From contig NVWB01000034.1 of NCBI GenBank assembly GCA_002733575.1, positions 1 to 42,794 of the forward strand: 42,794 nt of DNA, given 5' to 3'. The notes beneath the pieces are model-generated. The model ran no database searches. It saw nothing but the letters and a program-made list of their open reading frames with translations, and was not told the origin of the DNA. Each line of letters starts with the position of its first letter. Position 1 is the first letter of the stretch. The position numbers and the translations under genes are program-made. The DNA is from Blastopirellula sp. (GTDB lineage: Bacteria; Planctomycetota; Planctomycetia; Pirellulales; Pirellulaceae). This document shows positions 15,342 through 23,368 of the stretch, one piece after another.

Positions 15342-15932
15342 CTAATACTGTTTTGTGGATCGTAACATCCACATTCCAAATAAAACGACACCAACCACAA
15401 CGATAGGCAAAATCTGATAGGGGCCAATCTCTTGCATAAAGTAAAACTTACGATATAAAAAACCTCGTATGTTGATCGTTAAATCCTCTGAGACAAATTG
15501 ATTGATTCCCCAGAGGGAAACTGGAACTAAGCAGAGTCCAATAATGAAAGCCCTTTTCAAAAGCTTGAAAACCGTTTTTCGTTGAACTGTGTGATGTCCC
15601 GTAAGTTCAAAATGCAAGTGTTGTCCTGTGTGCAAAAGGTCGGTCACAAGATGCTTTTCTGCCTGATAAAAAGCACTTAAAGAGACCCAAGGTTTACATA
15701 ATCGTCTCATCTGGCCAAGTGTCTCATGCTGTTCTTCGCTCATACTGTCGGTTAAGCACTCATCGATGACCTTCATCAGAGACGAGTGGAGGTGATGGTA
15801 TTTTTTCTGTTTTAATCTCTTGGCTCGGTCGGTGTTTTGAGCAATCTGATCTACTTGATTCATCCACCGAATCCAAAACCGACTCAATTCTGATTGTCTT
15901 TTTATGGTTGTGGCAGATGTTCCATTCTTCAT
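15342..15932 (-). CDS. Tad-operon membrane protein of unknown function
   Basis: The 196-residue protein is basic and helical over its first ~120 residues. Two hydrophobic segments follow: AFIIGLCLVPVSLWGI (about 128-143) and LPIVVVGVVLFGMWML (about 174-189). No family is recognised. It lies between TadC (6 bp gap) and TadE in the operon. The start at 15932 was accepted because the preceding gene ends just before it. It may be an inner-membrane accessory subunit of the Tad machine; this rests only on position. Confidence 0.65.
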   Translation of the reverse strand: MKNGTSATTIKRQSELSRFWIRWMNQVDQIAQNTDRAKRLKQKKYHHLHSSLMKVIDECLTDSMSEEQHETLGQMRRLCKPWVSLSAFYQAEKHLVTDLLHTGQHLHFELTGHHTVQRKTVFKLLKRAFIIGLCLVPVSLWGINQFVSEDLTINIRGFLYRKFYFMQEIGPYQILPIVVVGVVLFGMWMLRSTKQY

Positions 15933-15938
15933 GTTATT

Positions 15939-16880
15939 CTATGGTCCTATACCGGTACTTCCGGTGCCAAATTTCTCGAAGAACGTGGTTAGCTCCATGA
16001 CTGCTGGGCCCAATAAAACAACATAAAGAGTAGGGAAAATACAGAACATGGTTGGGAACAACAGTTTCACACTTGCTTTCTGAGCTAGTTCCTCTGCATG
16101 CTGAAATCTTTTGATTCTCAGATCCTCTGCATGTACTCGCAATGCAGAAGCGATACTGGCACCAAACTTCTCAGCTTGGATTACAACCGAAGCCAAACTG
16201 CGAATGGACTCTAAGTCAAAACGTGCGGCAAAGCGTTTTAAAGCTTCACCTGCACTATGCCCGAGTTGAATTTCTCGATCCGCAATAATAAGTTCGGCTG
16301 CCAACATCGGGTGAGCGTCCTTTAATTCCTTGGCAACTCGACTAATTGCGGCGCGAAGACTGAGCCCTGCTTCCAGGCAAACCACAATAACATCTAATGC
16401 ATCAGGCAATGCTCGACTGATTTGTTGTTGTCTTTTTCTCTTCATTGCATCGAGCCAGAAGCTGGGCACAAGTGTTCCGACCAGCGAGAGGACTAAGCCC
16501 ACTCCAATTCCAACAGGTATGCTTGCTACGCCCGTCACACCAGCTGCGATGCCAATCAAAATTGGAACGGAAGCAAATAGGACTTTACTTGCGATATAAA
16601 AACTCATGGAATTCCGTCGGTATAGACCCGCTTGGATCATACGATCTCCCATGTCTGAATTCTCACTCTGGCTGCTGGTGTTGTCTGAACTTTTAGCCCA
16701 ATTCGAACCTGAACGTGAGCCGCCTCGACTACCTTTTGCACGAGAACCAATGCTACTGAGTCCTTCTAGTCGAGCATCTTCTGCGCTATGTTCAGTAGGA
16801 CGTGCGACTAACACGACAATTAGCAAGATACAACCTGCAAACATGAGCCCAGAGAGTATTAAGACGAGTTGAGGATCCAT
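15939..16880 (-). CDS. tadC: TadC, inner-membrane platform protein
   Basis: The protein has 313 residues and a T2SS-F domain. An N-terminal hydrophobic segment (LVLILSGLMFAGCILLIVVL) is followed by a Ser/Gly-rich cytoplasmic linker, then two central helices. The hallmark cytoplasmic block is LPDALDVIVVCLEAGLSLRA ... FAARFDLESIRSLASV ... QAEKFGASIASALRVHAEDL, and a last helix pair ends near the C-terminus. It works with TadB as the platform on which the TadA motor acts. It starts 14 bp after the TadB stop. Confidence 0.92.
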   Translation of the reverse strand: MDPQLVLILSGLMFAGCILLIVVLVARPTEHSAEDARLEGLSSIGSRAKGSRGGSRSGSNWAKSSDNTSSQSENSDMGDRMIQAGLYRRNSMSFYIASKVLFASVPILIGIAAGVTGVASIPVGIGVGLVLSLVGTLVPSFWLDAMKRKRQQQISRALPDALDVIVVCLEAGLSLRAAISRVAKELKDAHPMLAAELIIADREIQLGHSAGEALKRFAARFDLESIRSLASVVIQAEKFGASIASALRVHAEDLRIKRFQHAEELAQKASVKLLFPTMFCIFPTLYVVLLGPAVMELTTFFEKFGTGSTGIGP

Positions 16881-16894
16881 AGTAAACCCCTTTT

Positions 16895-17860
16895 TTAAAA
16901 ATCAAAGTTAACGATTCGTCGAATCCAGGCAGCCCCTAATGCCATGGAGATACAACACCCTATTAATATCCAAGGGTAGTCCAGCAACTTCACACCATAA
17001 CTGGGTACTGCTACGCACATCCCAAAAAATGCAAAGATCGGAATTAGGATGAGAACGAGTGCCTGTAGCCTGCCTTCAGCGGTTAAAGCCTTCACTTTTC
17101 CACGCATGCGGTGTCGATCACGAATGATTGTCGCTAAATTATCTAACAACTCGGTCAGGTTACCTCCAGATCGTCGATGGATTAGAAGTCCTAACACAAA
17201 AATTCGTATTTCGAGTAAACCAGTTCGGTGAGCAAGATCACGCAGTGCAACATCGGCACTGAGGCCTAAATTTTGCTGTTCGTAGCAATAGCCGAACTCG
17301 GTTGCTATAGGAGGCCTGAATTCGTTGGCGACCGATAGAATTGCTTGCGTAATTGTTTGCCCTGATCTAAGCGTCCGGCTCATTAATTCCAACGAGTCTG
17401 GTAGCTGTTCTAACATTAGATTAAAACGTTGCTGACGTTTGAATTTTACATAGAGAATAGGCAGTGGTGTCACCACGAGAGCAGCGAGTACTGCAATGGG
17501 AATGCTGTATGTTAACAGCCCAACCACTAACCCGAAAAAGAGGCTACAACCTAGGCAGGACATTAGCAATTTAGGCATCGTTATTTCTGTGCCAGATTGC
17601 TCAAGCATTTTGTAGAGTTTATCTAGTAAGCTCTGGTCGTCTCTTGTTTCTCGCATTGCTTCTGCCGCTATGTCATCGAGATCACGGCCTGCTAATGCTT
17701 CCTTAACTCGTTGCCTGCCTTGCTCACGACTTTGTTCCTCTAGCCTTTTACGCTGTTGATCATGCTCTTTTTGGAAAAGATCAGTGACAACCAGATTCAT
17801 ACCTAATGTAATGAGAAATCCAGCTAAAAAGATGAGCGAGGTAATTATGATACCGGTCAT
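16895..17860 (-). CDS. tadB: TadB, inner-membrane platform protein
   Basis: The protein has 321 residues. An N-terminal helix ([20 protein letters not shown]) is followed by a charged coil, then two helices in the middle, a cytoplasmic T2SS-F block ([20 protein letters not shown] ... [20 protein letters not shown], then [12 protein letters not shown]) and C-terminal helices. It pairs with TadC. Its start overlaps the TadA stop by 4 bp, which indicates coupled translation. Confidence 0.92.
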   Translation of the reverse strand: MTGIIITSLIFLAGFLITLGMNLVVTDLFQKEHDQQRKRLEEQSREQGRQRVKEALAGRDLDDIAAEAMRETRDDQSLLDKLYKMLEQSGTEITMPKLLMSCLGCSLFFGLVVGLLTYSIPIAVLAALVVTPLPILYVKFKRQQRFNLMLEQLPDSLELMSRTLRSGQTITQAILSVANEFRPPIATEFGYCYEQQNLGLSADVALRDLAHRTGLLEIRIFVLGLLIHRRSGGNLTELLDNLATIIRDRHRMRGKVKALTAEGRLQALVLILIPIFAFFGMCVAVPSYGVKLLDYPWILIGCCISMALGAAWIRRIVNFDF

Positions 17861-19365
17861 GCTTTGTCTCCTTCTGTCGCCAGGACACGTTCCGAAAACA
17901 TCTCGTTGGGAAGCGATATTCCCGCACTAGCTAAGCGTTCCAAGCAATTGGGACGAACTCCTGTCGAAGTAAAATATCCTTGTGCTATGCAACTCTCATC
18001 CACACCGGTCTGATGGAATAGAAAAAGATCATGCATCGTAAGTACTTCACCCTCCATTCCGGTGATCTCGGAGATTCCTACAATTTTGCGTAATCCTCCG
18101 GTCAAACGTACCGTTTGTACCACTATGTTGATTGCTGATGCTATTTGGCGTCGGATGGTCCAGACAGGGATATCAAATCCACACATGCCGACCATCATTT
18201 CCAGGCGGCTAATTGCATCTCGTGCGGTATTAGCGTGAACCGTTGTCAGGCTACCATCATGGCCGGTATTCATCGCTTGCAGCATATCTAACGCTTCCGG
18301 TCCACGACATTCGCCAACAAGAATACGATCTGGCCGCATTCTTAAACAGTTTTTCACCAAATCACGTGTTGTAATTTCACCGCTTCCTTCGATATTGGGA
18401 GGACGTGTTTCCATGCGAATTACATGAGGTTGTTGCAGTTGCAACTCGGCAGCGTCTTCAATTGTGGCAATTCGTTCGTCGCTTGGAATATATCCAGACA
18501 ACACATTCAATAACGTGGTTTTTCCACTACCTGTACCTCCAGAGATCAACACGTTCATGCGACCACGGACACAAGCGGAGATGAACTTCAACATTTCTTT
18601 CGTGATTGAATCGTTTGCCAATAAATCTTTGGCTTTAAGCGGAGATGCACCGAATCTCCGGATAGAAACCAACGCTCCATCTAACGCTAAGGGAGGTATG
18701 ATTGCATTGACCCGACTACCATCAGGCAAACGAGCATCGACCATTGGACATGTTTCATCCACACGGCGGCCTACGCCGCTGACAATTCGTTGAATGATTT
18801 TGAGTAGATGTTCGTCATTGGCAAATTTGATTTTACTAAGCGAGAGTCGTCCTTTACGCTCAACGTAGACCATCTTGGGGCCATTAATTAAGATGTCAGT
18901 GATACTTCCATCTCGAAACAAAGGCTCTAACGGACCGAGTCCAAAAGTCTCATCAATAATTTCTTCAATCAGCCGTTCTTGCTCTTGCAGGTTGAGTAGA
19001 TGAGACCGATCTTCTAGAATCTGTTCTGCCGCCCTACGAATTTCAAATCGTAGTTCACCTTCTTCCATGGTCCCGATCAGCGAAAGATCCATGCTCCCAA
19101 TGACTTGACGGTGGATTTCTGCTTTGACAAGTTGGAACTCAGTTTCCTGTTCTTCTAATTCGCCAAATTCATCTGCCTCAGAATCGATATCTTGAGATGG
19201 GTCAGCCTGGCTATCCTCTGACCGACTGTCCTCTGTCTCGGATTGTCCTTCGAAGTTTTCGTCGAGTGGATCATCGATTTCTTCTGAAGCATCTAGAGGG
19301 TCTAGAGATCGTGTGTCCTCTTCCGTAACCTCGTCTGTTTTTTTCTTCTTTTTCCAAAGCATCAT
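17857..19365 (-). CDS. tadA: TadA/CpaF pilus assembly ATPase
   Basis: This hexameric secretion ATPase powers Flp pilus assembly and retraction. The chosen ATG (19365) follows AGGTAAG; an alternative ATG at 19392 has no visible site. The protein has about 502 residues. The N-terminus is basic, then strongly acidic (Asp/Glu/Ser-rich to about residue 80). The core has ITDILINGP, Walker A GGTGSGKT (about 276-283), an Asp box ([14 protein letters not shown]), Walker [10 protein letters not shown] and the His box LTTVHANT. The acidic extension is longer than in classical CpaF. Confidence 0.93.
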   Translation of the reverse strand: MMLWKKKKKTDEVTEEDTRSLDPLDASEEIDDPLDENFEGQSETEDSRSEDSQADPSQDIDSEADEFGELEEQETEFQLVKAEIHRQVIGSMDLSLIGTMEEGELRFEIRRAAEQILEDRSHLLNLQEQERLIEEIIDETFGLGPLEPLFRDGSITDILINGPKMVYVERKGRLSLSKIKFANDEHLLKIIQRIVSGVGRRVDETCPMVDARLPDGSRVNAIIPPLALDGALVSIRRFGASPLKAKDLLANDSITKEMLKFISACVRGRMNVLISGGTGSGKTTLLNVLSGYIPSDERIATIEDAAELQLQQPHVIRMETRPPNIEGSGEITTRDLVKNCLRMRPDRILVGECRGPEALDMLQAMNTGHDGSLTTVHANTARDAISRLEMMVGMCGFDIPVWTIRRQIASAINIVVQTVRLTGGLRKIVGISEITGMEGEVLTMHDLFLFHQTGVDESCIAQGYFTSTGVRPNCLERLASAGISLPNEMFSERVLATEGDKA

Positions 19366-19409
19366 GGTAATCTTACCTGTACAACGATTCATTTATAAAT
19401 CATGAATTG

Positions 19410-20522
19410 TTAAGTTGTTGGCTTCCCATTCACTAGGTGACTGATTTCAATAAGCTTTTTCGATACGGCCGATCTTGGATTATCTAAAACCACAGGCTTG
19501 CCGATGTTATTTGCGCGATTGACTTGCCTTGATGCGTCTGGAATGATGTGACGCACCTTTAACCCTAAAGTTTTTTCTACATCTTTGATACGAAGTTCTT
19601 TGGGGCGTCCATAACGATTAATCGTCAGATGGATTTGATCGCGATCCAGCTCAAGTTCATCAAAGTATTCTAGTATTTGCTGGGCATGTCGCACCGAGGA
19701 GAAATCAAGCATAAGTACAAGCAGTATGGTGTCTGCTTGAAGCAGCGCTGGTGATTGTTCCGCTTGATAGGGACTATCCAAATCGGCCACCACATACTTG
19801 AACTTGGACCGTGCCATGCCCAACGCCTTGCGTACTCCACGTTTACTGATGGAACTAATTTCATGATAGGAATTTGGAGACGACAGTAATTGCACGCCTG
19901 ATTCATGAGGTTCAAGACAACGCTGGAACATGTCTTGATCCATCCGTTGTATATTACGACAGAAGTCTGCCAACGTATGAGAGGGATGCAAGTCAAACAA
20001 TGTGGCCAAGGTTCCTGAGGTCAATCTCAGATCGACCAGTCCACAGTCTCCATGCCGACTACTTAACCCAGTCGCCACATTGGCAGCAACTGTACTGGCG
20101 CCGCTTCCCCCACCCGCACTTACAATCGCAATCAAACTTCCAAAATCTTGATCTGTTGGTGAACTCTTGTCCAAGCGGCCTAGTGCATCTCGAAGTTCGG
20201 CTTTGACATCCTCTTGGTTGATATATTGATAAACACCCTCTTTCAACAGTTGCAGAATCCATTTGGCGTCTATCGTGGGGCCAATCACAATAATTCGGGT
20301 CGGCATGGTTTCTCGTATGTCACGCACAATCTCAACGGCGTGTTCAACATCTTCGTGTAAATTTAAGATAATGACATTGGGTCGCAGTTGTGCAGATTGA
20401 TCTACCACTCTATTCAGAGGCACGATTGGCACATGACTGGCAAAATTATTCTCGATAAGCCACGGCTTAAGAGATAAAATCGAAGTTTCTTCGTCTCCAT
20501 CTTCAGCAACGACGATTCGCAT
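19410..20522 (-). CDS. cpaE: TadZ/CpaE, receiver-ParA fusion
   Basis: The protein has 370 residues. An N-terminal atypical receiver domain (about 1-125) has VIILNLHEDV where a phosphorylated Asp would normally be, as is known for TadZ. It is followed by a ParA/MinD-like ATPase with a deviant Walker A (SAGGGSGASTVAANVA, lacking the usual Lys), then VVADLDSP. TadZ marks the pole or site where the Tad machine assembles. It sits between CpaB and TadA. Confidence 0.9.
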   Translation of the reverse strand: MRIVVAEDGDEETSILSLKPWLIENNFASHVPIVPLNRVVDQSAQLRPNVIILNLHEDVEHAVEIVRDIRETMPTRIIVIGPTIDAKWILQLLKEGVYQYINQEDVKAELRDALGRLDKSSPTDQDFGSLIAIVSAGGGSGASTVAANVATGLSSRHGDCGLVDLRLTSGTLATLFDLHPSHTLADFCRNIQRMDQDMFQRCLEPHESGVQLLSSPNSYHEISSISKRGVRKALGMARSKFKYVVADLDSPYQAEQSPALLQADTILLVLMLDFSSVRHAQQILEYFDELELDRDQIHLTINRYGRPKELRIKDVEKTLGLKVRHIIPDASRQVNRANNIGKPVVLDNPRSAVSKKLIEISHLVNGKPTT

Positions 20523-20573
20523 TGTAGTTGTCCATTTAGTGAAATATTATCGCAGTTAATGTATGAGTGAATC

Positions 20574-21458
20574 TTATCGGTGGTTAATTGTGATAATGCT
20601 CGATTCATGGCCACGTTTGATTAAAATCTGTGCTGGTTGTTTCTTCGCCAACATGATCGGTTTCTCTACAGGTTCAGGCAGTGGCTTAGGCTCTTCAATT
20701 GGCTCGGGAGTTTCAACCACTGGGGTTGCAACGATTCCTAGCATCGCCTCTTGTAAGTTACGAAGATCTTTTGCCGTCACAGGGTCAATTTCTGCGATTT
20801 CGTTGTCTCCATCATTTCTCAATGTGAGCGTCAATGTTCCCAACGTGGCGGCCAATGTTAGTTTGATTGCTTTGTCTGGGGTCACATGTAACGTCACACT
20901 CGTCAGTTTGCCAGCGTTTGACTTGCCATCACTTTCTAATCGCGTGTCGGCAGCGAGGATTTCAACATTCTGCAACAGAGTCCAAGTCCCTGAACCTCCT
21001 ATCGCTTCGTTATCATCTTGCTTCATCGTCAGCAACACATCTACACGGTTGCCAGGCATCACAAATCCGGCCACGCCTGAAGTTGCACTTGGCGTAGCAA
21101 TTGTGAAGGCTCGCATACCGGGGGTAACTAACGATGCAGCGCCAAAGGTTCCCTCAGCAATCCGAGATTCCAACAGTGGTTCACCTACAACAAAACTGGT
21201 GAATGCAATCCGGCTTTCAAGTTGTTCGTAAGTCAATAAAGCACCCTCTGGCACAAGGGCAGTTGGCCACGCTTGCTTTTTGACAAATTCCGGCTGAAGT
21301 TGGGTTCCGCGTTTGATCTCGACTGCGGCCACCAAGATCTCGGTGACCTCGGCTTCTTTTACAACTTCTTTTGGGCCGAGAAAGAAACTAGAACCAACAG
21401 CGGCCGAAATACCGCAAACCAGTGCCAGTATAAGAACAAGAGTGGTTCGCATTGTCAT
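20574..21458 (-). CDS. cpaB: CpaB/RcpC pilus assembly protein
   Basis: The protein has 294 residues. An N-terminal signal/anchor helix (TTLVLILALVCGISAAVGSS) is followed by a SAF-type domain (VAAVEIKRGTQLQPEFVKKQ ... GALLTYEQLESR), then TPGMRAFTIATPSA and PGNRVDVLLT, the RcpC/CpaB signature. It is periplasmic and interacts with the secretin. A Pro/Glu/Val-rich segment lies near the C-terminus (PEPIEEPKPLPEPVEKP). It follows the prepilin peptidase after a 184-bp AT-rich gap. Confidence 0.92.
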   Translation of the reverse strand: MTMRTTLVLILALVCGISAAVGSSFFLGPKEVVKEAEVTEILVAAVEIKRGTQLQPEFVKKQAWPTALVPEGALLTYEQLESRIAFTSFVVGEPLLESRIAEGTFGAASLVTPGMRAFTIATPSATSGVAGFVMPGNRVDVLLTMKQDDNEAIGGSGTWTLLQNVEILAADTRLESDGKSNAGKLTSVTLHVTPDKAIKLTLAATLGTLTLTLRNDGDNEIAEIDPVTAKDLRNLQEAMLGIVATPVVETPEPIEEPKPLPEPVEKPIMLAKKQPAQILIKRGHESSIITINHR

Positions 21459-21642
21459 TGGTCTGACCTTTGTAAGAATTCTGTTTTTGATAGGTCAAAG
21501 TTCTAACAGCCGAATCGTTTCATGATTTTAGAGCGGCCCCATAATGGATGCCATTCTTCACTCAGAAATGACTGTCTAACTTTGATTGTACGTAGGTAAT
21601 CAAATTCGGGTAGCCTAATTTGATCAATTTAATTGCATTAGG

Positions 21643-22191
21643 TTAAAAGCAGGTTTGCCAAATGATTGTCACTATAGTACCGAAGGCAATCATTACGCTG
21701 AAAGGAACTAAACGGGCTCTACCTTCGCTGGTTTTTGCCATCTCATGCACACGCTCGCCTTCATCGTTGCCCATATGCTGGGCCAGCATTCGTATGCGAA
21801 AGATCGACATTTGAAAGTTAAACCAAGCGTCTGCTAGTCTCTGTTGTTGGGCCAACATGGCCAATGAATAAAACCCGGTGGCAAACAGGCTAATCGAGAC
21901 AATCGTAAACACGGTCGATGTCCCCAGCCACGCCGCCAAAGCCGCCACCAGTTTAAGATCACCAGCGCCCATCGCACCGAGCATGTAGGGAATAAACAAG
22001 ATGGCAAATATGACCACAGCATTAAGTAACGCGCCAGTAAACCCAGGCCAACCCGAGGTGATTGTGTGATACCCAAGCCCTAATGCCAATAACGGCAGCG
22101 TCAACCAGTTATAGACTTTGAGAAATCGCAAGTCTGTCACGGTAGCTACACAAATAGCAGCGCATACAACAATGATGGGTATTAAATCCAT
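21643..22191 (-). CDS. cpaA: TadV/CpaA prepilin peptidase
   Basis: This is a 182-residue polytopic membrane aspartyl protease of the A24 type. The catalytic Asp pair is visible as D20 (VATVTDLRF) and D78 in the GAGDLK motif. It cuts the Flp and TadE-type leader peptides. The gene lies after the pilin genes, with a long hairpin (22219-22248) in between that may lower its expression relative to the pilins. The C-terminal ~70 residues form a loop with Arg/Glu-rich sequence and a last hydrophobic helix. Confidence 0.93.
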   Translation of the reverse strand: MDLIPIIVVCAAICVATVTDLRFLKVYNWLTLPLLALGLGYHTITSGWPGFTGALLNAVVIFAILFIPYMLGAMGAGDLKLVAALAAWLGTSTVFTIVSISLFATGFYSLAMLAQQQRLADAWFNFQMSIFRIRMLAQHMGNDEGERVHEMAKTSEGRARLVPFSVMIAFGTIVTIIWQTCF

Positions 22192-22218
22192 TGACAGTTC
22201 CTCCTCAACAGAAAATGA

Positions 22219-22248
22219 TGTAACACTTCAGTTACCTGAAGTGTTACA
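22219..22248 (-). terminator. Long hairpin between pilin and prepilin peptidase genes
   Basis: A perfect 13-bp inverted repeat (TGTAACACTTCAG / CTGAAGTGTTACA, 4-nt loop) lies 69 bp after the first pilin stop. On the minus strand it is followed by TCATTTTC. It probably acts as a partial terminator or a 3'-end stabiliser that keeps pilin mRNA above the downstream genes. Confidence 0.7.
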
Positions 22249-22316
22249 AGCAAAACAAAGAATCCCAGAATCTCAAACTATAATAGTCCTGCAATTCGGG
22301 ACTCATGTCTGATTTC

Positions 22317-22520
22317 TTAACCACCGATTGCCCCTGGGCCAAGGGTATCAACAGTATTCCCTGTTTGATTGAACATACTTAACAGCGCGTTACCGAATAA
22401 TGCAGCTCCAACAGACATCGCGATGGCGATCAGTACAACTAAGATGGCATATTCCAATGCGGTTGCTCCATCTTCTTCTTTGAAAACGCCTAATAACGCT
22501 TTTTTCATATTGACTAACAT
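22317..22520 (-). CDS. flp: Flp pilin (copy nearer to cpaA)
   Basis: The protein has 67 residues, with a GGAG site before ATG 22520. The leader MLVNMKKALLGVFKEEDG is followed directly by ATALEYAILVVLIA, the Flp-type cut site (Gly before Ala, Glu at +5, Tyr at +6). The mature pilin would be 49 residues. Its N-terminal half is almost identical to the second pilin (22621-22860), while the tails differ: this one ends GNTVDTLGPGAIGG. Confidence 0.95.
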   Translation of the reverse strand: MLVNMKKALLGVFKEEDGATALEYAILVVLIAIAMSVGAALFGNALLSMFNQTGNTVDTLGPGAIGG

Positions 22521-22620
22521 TTAAAATCTCCATTTATGTAGTGTTAAATTTTTTACGTTCAGACTCAGCGAATAATCACAATTTCATCAGCTATAACCAT
22601 CTTTGTGTTACACCCAATAG

Positions 22621-22860
22621 TTACGGTGCTACAGGATCAACTCCGCCAGAATTAAGAATTGTCTTTGGAATGGCTTTTGTTTCTGTATCAAGCTCAGTTG
22701 CTGTATCGCTAAATAAGTCACTCAGCGTACCACCAAAAAATGCTGCTCCACCAGCCATCACAATGGCGATTAGTACGACCAAGATGGCATATTCCAATGC
22801 GGTTGCTCCATCTTCTTCTTTGAAAATACCCCACAAGGCTTTTTTCATTTTGACTAACAT
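22621..22860 (-). CDS. flp: Flp pilin (promoter-proximal copy)
   Basis: The protein has 79 residues. The leader is MLVKMKKALWGIFKEEDG, then ATALEYAILVVLIAIVMAGG. It shares the leader and helix with the other pilin and diverges in a longer C-terminal tail rich in Thr and Asp (DTATELDTETKAIP). It is the first gene after the putative sigma-54 promoter at 22922-22936 and lies 100 bp upstream of the other pilin. The two are tandem paralogues and may make a mixed or alternative fibre. Confidence 0.95.
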   Translation of the reverse strand: MLVKMKKALWGIFKEEDGATALEYAILVVLIAIVMAGGAAFFGGTLSDLFSDTATELDTETKAIPKTILNSGGVDPVAP

Positions 22861-22921
22861 TTAAAATCTCCAATGGTATAGAAGTAAAACTAAAAACATT
22901 AACGTCTGTCATAGTTACAAC

Positions 22922-22936
22922 GCAGTTGTTGTGCCA
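22922..22936 (-). promoter_or_regulatory. Putative sigma-54 (-24/-12) promoter of the pilin/Tad operon
   Basis: On the minus strand the sequence reads TGGCAC-AACAA-CTGC. It matches the sigma-54 consensus TGGCAC-N5-TTGC at all but one position and keeps the invariant GG and GC exactly 10 bases apart. It would start transcription about 50 bp upstream of the first pilin ATG. An enhancer-binding protein is encoded at 28809-30257. Confidence 0.7.
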
Positions 22937-23016
22937 AAGACGATGTTTGTTTTAAACCCGGTGAATTCACAGATAGAAATTCGATATGTCCAGGTGAAGC
23001 GCCAACCGTTGTTTCG

Positions 23017-23054
23017 AAAAGTGTCCACCGCGCCAACCAATGGTTGACACTTTT
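23017..23054. promoter_or_regulatory. Dyad upstream of the sigma-54 promoter, candidate activator site
   Basis: Inverted arms AAAAGTGTCCACC / GGTTGACACTTTT (12 of 13 pair) are separated by 12 bp, about 90 bp upstream of the -24/-12 element. A direct repeat GCGCCAACC occurs at 22999-23007 and 23030-23038, 31 bp apart. This is a typical place for an enhancer-binding protein site. Confidence 0.5.
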
Positions 23055-23368
23055 GGTTTTACAGATCAAAGCCAGATTAGAGATAGAAGATGAGTTTGAA
23101 ATCGGGTGTTTTTTGTAGAGTGCCTGCTGGACAAATCGCCGTAATCGAGTCAGCACGCTTTGCTCCATCGAAGCTTCATTTCGACAACTTCCTATCGACA
23201 ACTTCTTCTACACTGTTGTCACTGCCCTTGCTGTGGGGGCAAATTTTGCTTTTTTTATATTTCTATTTGGAGTGCAACCGGCCATGCGGCAAAGTATACT
23301 GGTCAAACGAGGAGCCCTTAGGCCTTTGGAAAGTCTTTTTCCTACCGGGAGCGTTCGTTCGAACTAAG

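Larger units (their letters stand above)
22861..23368. other. Divergent region between pilin operon and membrane/spermidine-synthase-like gene
   Basis: It contains the sigma-54 promoter, the 23017-23054 dyad and direct repeats. The right half (23055-23368) is open in the frame of the plus-strand gene but the translation there does not look like a natural N-terminus; no promoter for the plus-strand gene was confidently seen. Confidence 0.5.

Noticed and set aside
21539-21553. Sigma-54-like sequence before cpaB (TGGCAT-N5-ATGG)
   Set aside because: It lacks the invariant GC at -12.
23090-23368. N-terminal extension of the membrane/spermidine-synthase-like gene
   Set aside because: The family starts near the first hydrophobic helix after 23384; the extension lacks family similarity and a ribosome-binding site.
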